Assembly (NCBI GenBank): GCA_030673845.1
Contig: JAUTCQ010000009.1
Location: 214,523-278,522 of the forward strand
DNA length: 64,000 nt
Source: Verrucomicrobiota bacterium JB022
GTDB taxonomy: Bacteria > Verrucomicrobiota > Verrucomicrobiia > Opitutales > Oceanipulchritudinaceae
Direction of reading: 5' to 3'
A program made the position numbers and the translations under genes. Positions within the stretch are counted from its first letter, which is position 1; each line of letters begins with the position of its first letter. Under the pieces are notes generated by a model, which made no database searches, had not been told where the DNA came from, and was given only the letters and a program-made list of their open reading frames with translations. This document shows positions 1 through 9,378 of the stretch, piece after piece.

Positions 1-258
1 CGCCTTCCAGGGCAGCTTTGAGGGGTCCTTTTCCGCATAGACGCGGATGGTTTGCCCTCCCACCGCGATCAAGCCCTCGGCAGCCGACACCGCCTTGCTC
101 CATTTGCCTTGGGCCGTATCGTATTCCAGTAGATAGGCCAGCGCAGCGGGAGAGCCCAAATCGTTGATGGCAACGACTTCAAAGGCGGGATCTTCGTGAA
201 GAGCACGGCAAGCCAGTCTCCCGATTCTGCCGAATCCATTGATAGCTACTTTAATCAT
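1..258 (-). CDS. gap: Glyceraldehyde-3-phosphate dehydrogenase, N-terminal part (cut by window edge)
   Basis: The first 86 codons of a minus-strand gene that runs off the left edge. The protein begins MIKVAINGFGRIGR, the Rossmann glycine motif (GFGRIG) that opens GAPDH, followed by VVAINDL and LEYDT, both typical of the NAD-binding domain. GAPDH interconverts glyceraldehyde 3-phosphate and 1,3-bisphosphoglycerate in glycolysis and gluconeogenesis. The catalytic Cys lies beyond the window. The ATG at 256-258 is the natural start because the family begins at this Met. The upstream purine stretch GGACGAAAAG could act as a weak ribosome binding site. Confidence 0.95.
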   Translation of the reverse strand, partial: MIKVAINGFGRIGRLACRALHEDPAFEVVAINDLGSPAALAYLLEYDTAQGKWSKAVSAAEGLIAVGGQTIRVYAEKDPSKLPWKA

Positions 259-378
259 CTTTTCGTCCGGTTTTCGGAGCTGGACCAACGCCAGCACCGG
301 AGGGAGATGATATCAGCAGCGCGCTTTGGCGAAAATGACAACAAACCGGAAAATCCTGCCAGAAAGACCGATTAGAAG

Positions 379-1419
379 CTACACGAGCTCCATTGCCTGC
401 TCCGAGCCCCAGCACGAGGTAAACCGCTCGCGATACTGAGAAGGCGTGACCCCGAGGTGTCTCAAAAACATCTTTCGCATTGTATCCGCACTCGTAAGGC
501 CACACTCCATCGCCACCCTATCCAGAGACAGGCGGCTTTCCTCCAAACGCTGCCGAGCTTTTTCAACGCGCAGTTTTTCGAGGAACTTTGCCGGGGTGTC
601 CCCTGTCTCCTTCGCAAAGACGCGAGCAAAATTTCGAGGGCTCATTCGCGCGCGTTCGGCCAGACTCTCGATCGTCAAAGCCTGATCGTAGTGGTCGGCC
701 AACCAGTCCAGCAACTGCCGCACCGGGAGATAGTCTACATGTTGGTGAGCCAGGGAAACGCTGAACTGGGATTGATTGCCGGGACGCTTCATGAACAACA
801 CCAACAGCCTAGCCACCTGCAGCGCCACTTCCCGGCCGTAGTCCTCTTCCACCATCGCCAGAGAGAGGTCGATACCAGCGGAAACTCCGGCCGAGGTGTA
901 GACCTTTTCATCCCGAAGAAAGATCGGATCTTTTTCCACCCGGGTATCGGGATACAAGCGGGCCAACTCCTCGCACTTTGCCCAGTGCGTCGTCACGCGT
1001 CTGCCGCTCAAAAAACCGCATTCCGCCAGGACGAAAGCCCCCGCACAGATCGAGCCCATCCGCCTGCAGGCGTGAAACTGGGATTTCAACCAATCAATGG
1101 CCGCATCTGGGTACCGGGGCTCTTCTCCGCGGCCGGTCACCAGAATCGTATCGGGAACAAAATCAATTGTATCGAACGTGTAATCGCAATTAACCGGGAT
1201 ACCGCTCGAGCTGCGCACGACCTTTTGCGATCGGTCGGCAGCAATGCAACAAACGCGGTATCCAGAGCTTTCACCAGCGGAAGCAAGGCAATCTGCCGCT
1301 TTAGAAAAAACATCTGCTGGCCCCGCGACGTCGAGAAGCGTCACGCCAGGAGCGACCAGCAGCGCAATATGTTTGATACCGTTCAAATGGAGCCCAGTCG
1401 TACCGCCCGAGAGCAGCAT
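379..1419 (-). CDS. GlxA-family transcriptional regulator (DJ-1/PfpI domain plus AraC helix-turn-helix)
   Basis: About 346 residues in two parts. The N-terminal DJ-1/PfpI-like domain has HIALLVAPGVTLLDVAGPADVF and a nucleophile-elbow-like region GSICAGAFVLAECG. The C-terminal AraC/XylS DNA-binding domain has two helix-turn-helix segments (ARMSPRNFARVFAKETG and VAMECGLTSADTMRKMF). Family members such as GlxA and FtrA regulate catabolic genes, and the N-terminal domain probably senses a small molecule. The reading frame stays open further upstream to 1530. I chose the ATG at 1417-1419 because homologues begin shortly before the IALLVAP strand and an earlier start would overlap the preceding DUF1573 gene. 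A TTG at codon 13 is another possibility. The ligand and targets cannot be told from the sequence. Confidence 0.88.
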   Translation of the reverse strand: MLLSGGTTGLHLNGIKHIALLVAPGVTLLDVAGPADVFSKAADCLASAGESSGYRVCCIAADRSQKVVRSSSGIPVNCDYTFDTIDFVPDTILVTGRGEEPRYPDAAIDWLKSQFHACRRMGSICAGAFVLAECGFLSGRRVTTHWAKCEELARLYPDTRVEKDPIFLRDEKVYTSAGVSAGIDLSLAMVEEDYGREVALQVARLLVLFMKRPGNQSQFSVSLAHQHVDYLPVRQLLDWLADHYDQALTIESLAERARMSPRNFARVFAKETGDTPAKFLEKLRVEKARQRLEESRLSLDRVAMECGLTSADTMRKMFLRHLGVTPSQYRERFTSCWGSEQAMELV

Positions 1420-1450
1420 CCCATGCCCAATGCAACCAAAGGCGGCGGCT

Positions 1451-2122
1451 CTAGTTCGTCGAGCTGGTGCGCAGCTGGCGGTCGATGTGACGGAGGAAGA
1501 GCGTGAGGTTTTCCTTTTTGCCTTCCTCATTCTTACCGGCGAAGCGCAGCACTTGCGACGTGGGCAGCTTTTCGGCGGTCGGGGTCACGTCGATGCGGTA
1601 TTGCTCGCCTTCCTTCAGCGTTTCAACCTGCACTTCATAGCCTTCGGGAGCGTTGAAATCGAGCAGCTCTACCGGTTGACCGGCGAGGAAGGTAACGGTC
1701 GCGCTCTTGGTGGCGCGGCCATCGTCGATCCATGCCAGCAGGCGCGGCTCCATCTCGTAGCGGCCCGGGATGACGGTCACGAGGTTGAGGCTGTACTGCC
1801 CTTCGTCGGTCGTAACCGCAATGTGCTTTTGCTGGCGGCCCTGGCGCTCGCCGAACTGGAACACGGCCTTGATCTCGCCGCTTTCACCAGGGGCGTAGAC
1901 GTCCTTTTCGGGCGCGGCAGCCGTGCAGCCGCAGGAGGTGCGCACGTTGGTAATCGCCACCGGCTTGTCGCCCGTGTTGGTGAACTTGAAGACCCCGACG
2001 GACTCCGTCATGTCGGTCGTCGCTTCAATTTCGATATTATCGGACTCGAAGCTGAGCTCCGCGTGCAAAGAGCCGGCCAGGGTAGCCCAGCCCAAAAGAA
2101 TCGCCGATTTCCAGTGCTGCAT
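1451..2122 (-). CDS. Exported DUF1573-family protein
   Basis: 223 residues. Residues 1-21 look like a signal peptide (MQHWKSAILLGWATLAGSLHA). The DUF1573 domain follows: FKFTNTGDKPVAITNVRTSCGCTAA, with the hallmark CGC at Cys64 and Cys66, then a GESGEIKAVF strand. This is an Ig-like ASPM/SPD-2/Hydin-type fold common in Bacteroidota and Verrucomicrobiota. No biochemical role is established for most members; the paired cysteines might bind metal or form a disulfide in the periplasm. The gene lies directly upstream of the GlxA-type regulator on the same strand, and its stop is about 30 bases before that start. Confidence 0.85.
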   Translation of the reverse strand: MQHWKSAILLGWATLAGSLHAELSFESDNIEIEATTDMTESVGVFKFTNTGDKPVAITNVRTSCGCTAAAPEKDVYAPGESGEIKAVFQFGERQGRQQKHIAVTTDEGQYSLNLVTVIPGRYEMEPRLLAWIDDGRATKSATVTFLAGQPVELLDFNAPEGYEVQVETLKEGEQYRIDVTPTAEKLPTSQVLRFAGKNEEGKKENLTLFLRHIDRQLRTSSTN

Positions 2123-2174
2123 GGAGGGCAGATTGCCTCAGCTTCCAACCAACGTCAAGCCGCCCGACAGACAC

Positions 2175-2205
2175 AAAAAAGCCCGTCCGGGGGAGCCGGA
2201 CGGGC
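2175..2205 (-). terminator. Rho-independent terminator of the CysJ-like gene
   Basis: Ten-base perfect inverted repeat, 2181-2190 (gcccgtccgg) with 2196-2205, loop of five. On the minus strand it is followed by six T (2180-2175). It sits just after the stop codon at 2220. Confidence 0.9.
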
Positions 2206-2219
2206 GGGGAGGAAAAATC

Positions 2220-4094
2220 CTAATAGACGTCTCGCTGGTAGCGCTTCTCCTTCTGCAGCTTCTTCACGTGGGCGATGGCGTCTTCTTCATTCAGGCCGCC
2301 GTGCTCCATGTAGACTTCGACGAGGGCTTGGTTGACGTCCTTGGCCATGCGGCTGGCGTCGCCGCAGACGTAGAAGTAGGCCCCTTCTTCGAGCCAGGCA
2401 TACAGCTCCTTGCCCTTTTCCTTCATGCGGTGTTGCACGTAGACCTTCTTTTCGGTGTCGCGCGAGAAGGCGACGTCCATCTTGGTCAATACGCCGGACT
2501 TGAGGTAGTCCTGCCACTCCGTCTGATAGTAGAAGTCGTAGAGGAAGCGTTGGTCGCCGAAGAACAGCCAGTTGCGGCCACGCGCGCCGGTGGCTTCGCG
2601 CTCTTCCACAAAGGAGCGGAAGGGAGCGATACCGGTGCCCGGCCCGACCATGATGATGGGGGTGTCGGGATCGGTCGGCAGCTTGAAGTTCTTGTTGTGG
2701 TGCATGTAGACGGGGACGGTGTCGCCCGGCTGCACGCGATCGGCGAGGAAGGTGGAGCACACGCCCTTGCGACCGCGGCCAAACGCGTCGTAGCGGACCG
2801 CGCCGACCGTGAGGTGCACTTCTTCCGGGTGCTTCTTGATGCTCGAAGCGATGGAATAGAGTCGCGGGGGCTGCGTGCGCAAGAGGTTGAGCAGCTGGTC
2901 GACCGTCAGGTTGTCGGCCGGCGGGTATTCGGCAAAGAGGTCGCGGATTTCGCGGCCCCAGAGCCATTCGCCCAGCTTTTCCTTTTGGTCGTCTTCCAGC
3001 AGGTTTTCCAGCGCCTTGTTCTTGGCAAAGGGCAGGTACTTGCGGATGAGGCTGCGGCTGAGCGAGGTGACGTCGTAGTCGCGCATCAGCAGCTCGGTCA
3101 GCGAGAGCAGCTCGCCGTTGACTTCCTTCAGCTCATCGCCGCGGAAACCAGCGAGGCGGAGCATGTCGTCGGCCACTTCCGGGCAATTCACCGGGATGAT
3201 GCCGAGGGCGTCACCTGCTTCGTAGCTGAGGCCGGAGCCGGCGAGGTCGAGCTCGATGTGAAGCACTTCCTTGGAAGAGCCTTCGCCATTGAGCACGTAA
3301 TTCGCCTTCACCTTGGCCGGGAAGGGGTTCTTCTTCGAGTAGCCTTCGTCGGCTTCGAGGCCGGGGAGGCTGAAGTCGCCGGGCAGCTCGATGCTGGGGG
3401 CGGCGGCGGGAGCAGGAGCGGCGGCAGCGGCCTTCTCCTTCACGCCACTGACTTCCACCATCTTCTCGAGGGCGTTGTTGAGCCACTCGCGGAAGGGCGC
3501 TTCGAATTCGACGTCGCAATCCTGGCGGTCGTAGAGGCGCTCGGCGCCCAAGTCGGCCAGTCGTTTGTCGAAGTCCTTTGCGCATTGGCAGAAGTCGGCA
3601 TAGCCGGTATCGCCGAGGCCGCAGACGGAGAACTTCACCTTTTCGAGCTTCGGGGCTTGGTCGCCCATCATCAGCTCATAAAATGGTGTGGCGCTCTGCG
3701 GCGGCTCACCTTCACCCCAGGTGGAGACGACGATGAGCACATGCTGCGCTTCGGGCAACTGGGCGGCATCGTAGTCGGCCATATCGGCCAGGGTGGTCTT
3801 GAAACCGGCGGCCTTGGCAGCCTTTTCGGCTTCCTGGGCACAGGTTTCGGCGTTGCCGCTTTCGGAGCCGAAGAGCACGAGCAGCGGCACGGTGGGGGCA
3901 GCGGGAGCGGCAGCGGCGGCCGGGGCGGCAGCCGTTTTCGCACCACCGCCCATCATGGCTTGGCCCAGGGCGGCGAAGTAACCTCCCAGCCACATGGACT
4001 GGGCCGGTTGCAGCGTGGGCAGCAGCGCATTCAGCGCCACCTTCTGTTCATGGCCGAAAGGTGCGTTATCGGGAATCTGGATATTCTGCGGCAT
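2220..4094 (-). CDS. CysJ-like diflavin reductase (sulfite reductase flavoprotein alpha subunit type)
   Basis: 624 residues in the order expected for CysJ and cytochrome P450 reductase relatives. The lead (1-50) ends in an Ala-rich linker (51-69). A flavodoxin domain (about 70-215) has LFGSESGNAE for FMN phosphate. An FAD/connecting domain carries RLYSIASS, and a NADPH domain carries GPGTGIAPFRSF and YVCGDASRM, with the C-terminal tail RYQRDVY. Such proteins pass electrons from NADPH through FAD and FMN to a partner such as the sulfite reductase hemoprotein CysI. No cysI lies in the window. The gene follows gltB by 126 bases on the same strand and ends at a strong terminator. The partner is therefore unproven, and sulfite reduction is only the most common role of the family. 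Confidence 0.9.
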   Translation of the reverse strand: MPQNIQIPDNAPFGHEQKVALNALLPTLQPAQSMWLGGYFAALGQAMMGGGAKTAAAPAAAAAPAAPTVPLLVLFGSESGNAETCAQEAEKAAKAAGFKTTLADMADYDAAQLPEAQHVLIVVSTWGEGEPPQSATPFYELMMGDQAPKLEKVKFSVCGLGDTGYADFCQCAKDFDKRLADLGAERLYDRQDCDVEFEAPFREWLNNALEKMVEVSGVKEKAAAAAPAPAAAPSIELPGDFSLPGLEADEGYSKKNPFPAKVKANYVLNGEGSSKEVLHIELDLAGSGLSYEAGDALGIIPVNCPEVADDMLRLAGFRGDELKEVNGELLSLTELLMRDYDVTSLSRSLIRKYLPFAKNKALENLLEDDQKEKLGEWLWGREIRDLFAEYPPADNLTVDQLLNLLRTQPPRLYSIASSIKKHPEEVHLTVGAVRYDAFGRGRKGVCSTFLADRVQPGDTVPVYMHHNKNFKLPTDPDTPIIMVGPGTGIAPFRSFVEEREATGARGRNWLFFGDQRFLYDFYYQTEWQDYLKSGVLTKMDVAFSRDTEKKVYVQHRMKEKGKELYAWLEEGAYFYVCGDASRMAKDVNQALVEVYMEHGGLNEEDAIAHVKKLQKEKRYQRDVY

Positions 4095-4220
4095 TGCGCG
4101 AGGGATGCGGCTTCAGGACGCCAGAAGACGGCCCGGATGGCGAGAAGTTTTAGGAAGCGTTTCTATGAGGTGTGGGAAGGCGGGAGCCGGGGTAGACCGG
4201 CCCCCACGTCGCAGGCCCGA

Positions 4221-7200
4221 TCAGACCTGGATGGACTGCAGCTGGCTGTCGAACGCGAACACGGCGCGGGCCACGTCGGGCGCGGTTTGCGGGGTGACGC
4301 GCTGGAAGTAGCCGAGCGACTTCTCCCAGTTGGCCAGGATCTCGGCGGCACGGGGGCTGCCGGTAAGCTTGCGGTGCAGTTCGATGAGCTTGCGCAGGGC
4401 GACGATCTCGGTGTTGTCGTCGAGGCGCTCGAGGGAAACCATGTCCGGGTTGAGGTTGGGCTGCAGCTTGTTGTCGGGATCGTAGACAAAAGCCACGCCA
4501 CCGCTCATACCGGCGCCGAAGTTACGGCCCGTCTCGCCAAGGACGACGATCGTGCCGCGGGTCATGTATTCGCAGGCGTGGTCCCCCACCCCTTCGACCA
4601 CCGCAGTGGCACCGGAGTTACGGACCGCGAAGCGCATACCGACCTGGCCGGCTGCGAAGAGGTAGCCGCCGGTGGCACCATAGAGGCAGGTGTTGCCCGC
4701 GATGGTGTTTTCGTGCCAAGCATACTTTACGTCGTCCTTCGGGCGGAGGATAATCTCGCCGCCGTTCATGCCCTTGCCGACATAGTCGTTGGTGTCGCCA
4801 ATGAGCTTGATGCGGATACCTTGGACGAGGAAGCAGCCGAGGCTTTGACCGGCGCTGCCGCGCAGTTCGAGGTTGATCGTGCCGGGCTCGAGACCGTGGT
4901 TGCCGTGCAGGTAGGCCACTTCGCCGGAGATCTTGGTGCCGACGTTGCGGTCGACGTTCACGACCTTGTACTTCTGCGAGAAGCTGGGCTTGCGATGCGT
5001 CACCGTTTCCTTCGCGTCTTGCAGGATCGAATCGTCCAGGGTGCCCTGATTGCCGATGCGTTCGTTGCGGGCGCGGGTGTGGATGCGCGGTTGTTCCCAG
5101 GTCGGGTCGACGGCGTAGAGCAGGCGCGAGAAGTCGAGGAAGTCGGACTTCGGGTTGCGCGGGTCATTGATCTGCTCGAGCATGTCGGTGCGGCCGATCA
5201 TCTCGTCCATCGTGCGGAAGCCGAGCTTGCTCATGATCATGCGCACGTCTTGCGAGACCGCGTTGAAGTAGTTGACGATGTATTCGGGCTTGCCGCGGAA
5301 CTTGGCGCGGAGGTCGTCGCGTTGGGTGGCGACGCCGACCGGGCAGGTGTTCAGGTGGCAAACACGGAACATGGCGCAACCACCGGCGATGAGCGCCGCA
5401 GTGCCGAAGTTGTATTCTTCCGCGCCGAGGAGGGCTGCCGTCACGATGTCGCGGCCGGTCTTCATGCCGCCGTCGGTCCGCAGGGTCACGCGGCTCCGCA
5501 GGTCGTTGAGCATGAGGACCTGGTGGGCTTCGGCGAGGCCGATTTCCCAGGCCGAACCGGCGTGCTTGATCGACGAGATCGGCGAAGCGCCGGTGCCGCC
5601 GTCGTGGCCGGAGATGAGGATGACGTCGGCATAGGCCTTGGCCACCCCGGCAGCGATCGTGCCGACGCCGGAGCTGGCGACGAGCTTGACGCAGACCTTG
5701 GCACGCGGGTTGACCTCCTTGAGGTCGAAGATCAGCTGCGCGAGGTCTTCGATCGAGTAAATGTCGTGGTGCGGCGGGGGCGAGATCAGCGTCACGCCGG
5801 GCACGGAGAAGCGGAGGCGGGCGATCAGCGGGCTGACCTTCCAGCCCATGAGCTGGCCACCTTCGCCCGGCTTCGCGCCTTGAGCGACCTTGATCTCGAT
5901 TTCCTTCGCGTTGGCGAGGTATTCCGCCGAGACGCCGAAGCGGCCGGAGGCGACCTGCTTGATCGCGCTGTTGGCGCTGTCGCCGTTTTCGTAGGGGTGG
6001 AAGCGCACGGGGTCTTCACCGCCTTCGCCGGAGTTCGACTTGCCGCCGATCCGGTTCATGGCAATGGCGAGCGTCTCGTGCATTTCGGGCGAAAGCGCAC
6101 CGAGCGACATGGCGGCCGTGGTAAAGCGGCGGCGGATGTCTTCAACGGATTCGACTTCGTCGAGCGGCACGGACTTCTTGGCCTTGGCAGCGGGATACTT
6201 GAAGCGCAGGAGGTCCTTGATCGTGACCGGGGGGTGGTTGTCGGAAGCTTCCTGCCAAGTGAGGTAGCTCGCGTATTCCCCGTTCTTCCGGATCATGTTG
6301 TTCATGCCGGAGATGACCTTGCTGCTCCAGGCGTGGTATTCGCCGGGGCCCTTCTTGACGGGCCAGAGCCAGCCTTCGTTCCAAAGCTCCGCCGGGCGGT
6401 CCATCGGGAACGCATTCTGGTGGCGGCGCAGCACTTCGAGGGCGAGTTGCTCGTAGCCAATGCCTTCGATGGGGCTGGGCGTGCCTGTGAAGTTGGCGTC
6501 GATTACCTCCGAGCTGAGGCCGATCGCCTCGAAGATCTTGGCCCCCTGGTAGCTGAACAGGGTGCTGATGCCCATCTTGGACATGATCTTGAGCAGGCCG
6601 GCGTCGATGGCGTGGCGGTAGTTGTGCAGGGCCTTCTCCGCGTTGACCTTGGAGATGCCTTCGTCTTCCTTCGCCTCGCGCAGGAGCTTGCGGATGATGT
6701 CGTAGACGAGGTAGGGGTAGACGGCATTGGCGCCGTAACCGAGCACGGTGGCGACTTGGTGGACGTCGCGCACGTCGCCCGTTTCGGCCACGATGTCGCA
6801 ATCGATCCGGCGGCCCATTTGCACGAGCTCGCTATGGACGGCGCCGACGGCGAGCAGCATGGGGATACCGGCCACGTCCTTGCTGACCTTGCGGTCAGAA
6901 ATGACGATGATGCGGTAAGGCTTCTTTTCGAGCGCCTGGCGCACTTCGGCCCGCAGCTTTTCCAGCGCCGGCTCGAGGCCTTGCGGGCCTTCGGTGACGG
7001 GGAAAGTGGCGTCGACCGTCAGCACCTTGCCCTTGAGGAAGTCGGTCTTCCCGATTTCGCGGAACTCGTGGTCGAGCAAGACGGGGGATTCGAGCGCGAG
7101 GAAGTGGTGATCCTTGACGCGGGTCTCGAAGAGGCCCATGCGACCGCCGAGGTGCATCTTCAGCGACATGACGGTGCGTTCCCGCAGCGAGTCGATCGCG

Positions 7201-8822
7201 GGGTTCGTCACCTGGGCGAAGAGCTGCTTGAAGTATTGGTAGACCAGCTTCGGGCGGCGGCTCATCACGGCGAGCGGCGAGTCTTCGCCCATCGCGCCGA
7301 TGGGCTCCTTGCCGTGCTCCATGATGGGCTTGATGAGGATGTTTTCCTCATCGAGGTCGTAGCCGTGGGCGACGCGCAGGGCGGTAATGGCCTCATCGTC
7401 GACGCTGCTGGTCTCGTAGTCGGCCGTTTTTTCGGCGACTTCGTGCAGGTTGCGCACGTTGTTCTCGCACCAGCTGGTGTAATCGAAGCTGTCGCCGAGG
7501 CGTGCCTTGATCTCGTCGTCTTCGAGGATGACGTGTTCCTGCAGGTCGAGCGCGATCATGCGGCCCGGCCCAAGGCGGCCGGATTGCACCACGGGGGTGT
7601 CCCACTTGGGGATGAGGCCGACTTCGGAGGCGAGAATGACGGTGCCGTCTTCAAAGACCTTGTAGCGCGCGGGGCGCAGGCCGTTGCGGTCGAGGGTGGC
7701 GCCCACGTAGCGGCCGTCGGAGAAGACGATCGCGGCGGGGCCGTCCCACGGCTCCATCATGACGGCGTGGTACTTGTAAAAGTTGCGGACCTTCTTGGGC
7801 AGCTCGGGATTTTCCTCCCAGGCGCAGGGCATCATGATAGCGGCGCTTTCGATGGCCGGGCGGCCACCTACCGTCATCAACTGGAGGCAGTTGTCGAAGC
7901 TGGCGCTGTCCGACATGTCTTCCTGGACCATCGGGACGAGGTCGGGGAAGCGATCACCCCATACGCCGCGGGCGTTGGAGTACTCGCGGGCGCGCATGTT
8001 GTTCCGATTGCCGCGGATGGTGTTGATTTCACCATTGTGCGCGAGCATGCGGAAGGGCTGCGCCTTCGCCCAGTCGGGGAAGGTATTGGTGGCAAAGCGC
8101 TGGTGGAAGATGGCGAAGGTCGAAACAAACTTCGGGCTCTTCAGGTCGAGGAAGAACTTGCGGACCTGCGGGGCGTTGAAGAGGCCCTTGTAGGTGATGC
8201 TGAGGTGCGAGAAGCTGACGACGTAAAAGTCGGTAATCTTCTCTTCACCGGCCAGGCGGGTGCAATACTTCTGCGCGAGCAGGAGGCTGCGCTCGAACTC
8301 GTCGGCCTTTTGGCCTTTGGCGCGTTCGACGAGCACCTGGAGAATCTCCGGGCGGGTCGTCTCGGCCTTGCGTCCGAGGGAGCTGTTGTCGATGGGCACT
8401 TCCCGCCAGCAAAGGAACTTGATCCCTTCCCGGTTGATCGCCGCCTCGATGATCTCCTTGCAACGGTTGATCACCTTCTTGCTGCCGCGGGGCAGGAAGA
8501 ACATGCCGGCACCCAGATCTTCTTTCTTCGGCGCCTTGATGCCTTGTTCGGCGAGATGATCAAAGAAGATCTCGTATGGAAGCTGGGTGAGGATACCGGC
8601 TCCGTCGCCCGTTACGGCGTCGGCGTCGATGGCCCCACGGTGGGCGAGGTTGCACAGACCGGTGATGGCCCCGTCGATGATCTCATAGCTGGCTTTGCCA
8701 TGAAGATTTGCGATAAAGCCCACCCCGCAGGCATCGTGTTCCTGCGCGGGATCGTAGAGCCCCTGCGCTGCGGGCCGCAGCGCGCGGTGGTTAACGGTCG
8801 TGCAGTGATTAGGCGCGGACAT
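4221..8822 (-). CDS. gltB: Glutamate synthase, large (alpha) subunit
   Basis: About 1533 residues. Residues 1-31 are a short propeptide; Cys32 in DACGVGF is the N-terminal nucleophile of the class II glutaminase domain. A central domain, the FMN-binding synthase barrel and a C-terminal GXGXXG beta-helix follow. Three Cys for a [3Fe-4S] cluster are seen near residues 1148-1160 (CAMFRVCHLNTCPVG). The enzyme converts glutamine and 2-oxoglutarate to two glutamates and needs electrons from GltD or ferredoxin. No gltD is adjacent; the next gene downstream is a CysJ-like diflavin reductase. The frame is open to a TTG at 8859-8861, but the ATG at 8820-8822 gives the usual distance to the catalytic Cys. 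Confidence 0.96.
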   Translation of the reverse strand: MSAPNHCTTVNHRALRPAAQGLYDPAQEHDACGVGFIANLHGKASYEIIDGAITGLCNLAHRGAIDADAVTGDGAGILTQLPYEIFFDHLAEQGIKAPKKEDLGAGMFFLPRGSKKVINRCKEIIEAAINREGIKFLCWREVPIDNSSLGRKAETTRPEILQVLVERAKGQKADEFERSLLLAQKYCTRLAGEEKITDFYVVSFSHLSITYKGLFNAPQVRKFFLDLKSPKFVSTFAIFHQRFATNTFPDWAKAQPFRMLAHNGEINTIRGNRNNMRAREYSNARGVWGDRFPDLVPMVQEDMSDSASFDNCLQLMTVGGRPAIESAAIMMPCAWEENPELPKKVRNFYKYHAVMMEPWDGPAAIVFSDGRYVGATLDRNGLRPARYKVFEDGTVILASEVGLIPKWDTPVVQSGRLGPGRMIALDLQEHVILEDDEIKARLGDSFDYTSWCENNVRNLHEVAEKTADYETSSVDDEAITALRVAHGYDLDEENILIKPIMEHGKEPIGAMGEDSPLAVMSRRPKLVYQYFKQLFAQVTNPAIDSLRERTVMSLKMHLGGRMGLFETRVKDHHFLALESPVLLDHEFREIGKTDFLKGKVLTVDATFPVTEGPQGLEPALEKLRAEVRQALEKKPYRIIVISDRKVSKDVAGIPMLLAVGAVHSELVQMGRRIDCDIVAETGDVRDVHQVATVLGYGANAVYPYLVYDIIRKLLREAKEDEGISKVNAEKALHNYRHAIDAGLLKIMSKMGISTLFSYQGAKIFEAIGLSSEVIDANFTGTPSPIEGIGYEQLALEVLRRHQNAFPMDRPAELWNEGWLWPVKKGPGEYHAWSSKVISGMNNMIRKNGEYASYLTWQEASDNHPPVTIKDLLRFKYPAAKAKKSVPLDEVESVEDIRRRFTTAAMSLGALSPEMHETLAIAMNRIGGKSNSGEGGEDPVRFHPYENGDSANSAIKQVASGRFGVSAEYLANAKEIEIKVAQGAKPGEGGQLMGWKVSPLIARLRFSVPGVTLISPPPHHDIYSIEDLAQLIFDLKEVNPRAKVCVKLVASSGVGTIAAGVAKAYADVILISGHDGGTGASPISSIKHAGSAWEIGLAEAHQVLMLNDLRSRVTLRTDGGMKTGRDIVTAALLGAEEYNFGTAALIAGGCAMFRVCHLNTCPVGVATQRDDLRAKFRGKPEYIVNYFNAVSQDVRMIMSKLGFRTMDEMIGRTDMLEQINDPRNPKSDFLDFSRLLYAVDPTWEQPRIHTRARNERIGNQGTLDDSILQDAKETVTHRKPSFSQKYKVVNVDRNVGTKISGEVAYLHGNHGLEPGTINLELRGSAGQSLGCFLVQGIRIKLIGDTNDYVGKGMNGGEIILRPKDDVKYAWHENTIAGNTCLYGATGGYLFAAGQVGMRFAVRNSGATAVVEGVGDHACEYMTRGTIVVLGETGRNFGAGMSGGVAFVYDPDNKLQPNLNPDMVSLERLDDNTEIVALRKLIELHRKLTGSPRAAEILANWEKSLGYFQRVTPQTAPDVARAVFAFDSQLQSIQV

Positions 8823-8878
8823 AAGGAAGGAGGGTTGTAGGAACAAGACCTGCAAAGGCAAGGTCAGAATGTTACCAT

Positions 8879-8898
8879 CGGGTAAAAACCATTACCCG
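8879..8898. promoter_or_regulatory. Inverted repeat upstream of gltB
   Basis: Arms cgggtaa (8879-8885) and ttacccg (8892-8898) separated by six bases, about 57 bases before the gltB start and in the 173-base gap after the glutaredoxin-like gene. It could be a regulator site or an mRNA hairpin. No protein can be assigned. Confidence 0.35.
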
Positions 8899-8995
8899 GA
8901 CACAGATGCCCCGGCGAGGAAGCCCCGCCAGGGCTGGACAAATGGGAGGAGGAACGCACCCGAGGTGCGGACGAGTCAAGAACGATGCGATGCCG

Positions 8996-9331
8996 CTAGA
9001 AGAAGCGGATCGCCTGCGAACGCTGGCGAGCGTGCTCTTCGTCGGAGCAGGCCGCGTTGGTCGGCACGTCCGGCTGCACGTCGTTCTGCTTCACCAGCTC
9101 GTTGGCGAGCATGTATTGCTCAACTTCTTCGCCCGAGATGTCGGCCAGCATCACGCCGTCGATCACCACGCAGGGAGAAAGGGGCTGGCCGGAGAGGCGG
9201 ACCATTTCCTCGTAGTTGCGCGGATCGTTGATGATGTCTTTATCCGTGTACTCCAGTTGGTACTTGCGAAAAATAGCGCGGACGCCGTTGCTCCACCCGC
9301 AGGTAGGTTTCAAGTATGCGACGATTTCCAT
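8996..9331 (-). CDS. Glutaredoxin-like protein with a CGWS active site
   Basis: 111 residues. The thioredoxin-fold start MEIVAYLKPTCGWSNG places a single-cysteine C-x-x-S motif (Cys11, Ser14) where glutaredoxins have CPYC. The TCGWS context and the later SPCVVIDGVML segment (cis-Pro loop replaced by S-P-C) fit a monothiol or divergent glutaredoxin. The C-terminal 30 residues are a charged tail with one more Cys (NAACSDEEHARQR). It may take part in thiol-disulfide exchange or Fe-S handling; its substrate is unknown. It is followed on the same strand by gltB, an Fe-S enzyme, after a 173-base gap, so co-transcription is uncertain. Confidence 0.75.
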   Translation of the reverse strand: MEIVAYLKPTCGWSNGVRAIFRKYQLEYTDKDIINDPRNYEEMVRLSGQPLSPCVVIDGVMLADISGEEVEQYMLANELVKQNDVQPDVPTNAACSDEEHARQRSQAIRFF

Positions 9332-9378
9332 GATGCGTTCACCCTCTAAGGTTCTACCGCTATGTCAAGACTGCGCCC

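Noticed and set aside
1923..8840. A 2305-codon open frame on the plus strand opposite gltB and the CysJ-like gene
   Set aside because: It is the antisense of two clearly recognisable genes. Its protein is rich in Val, Ala, Gly, His and Leu with no domain, as expected of GC-rich third-position shadows.
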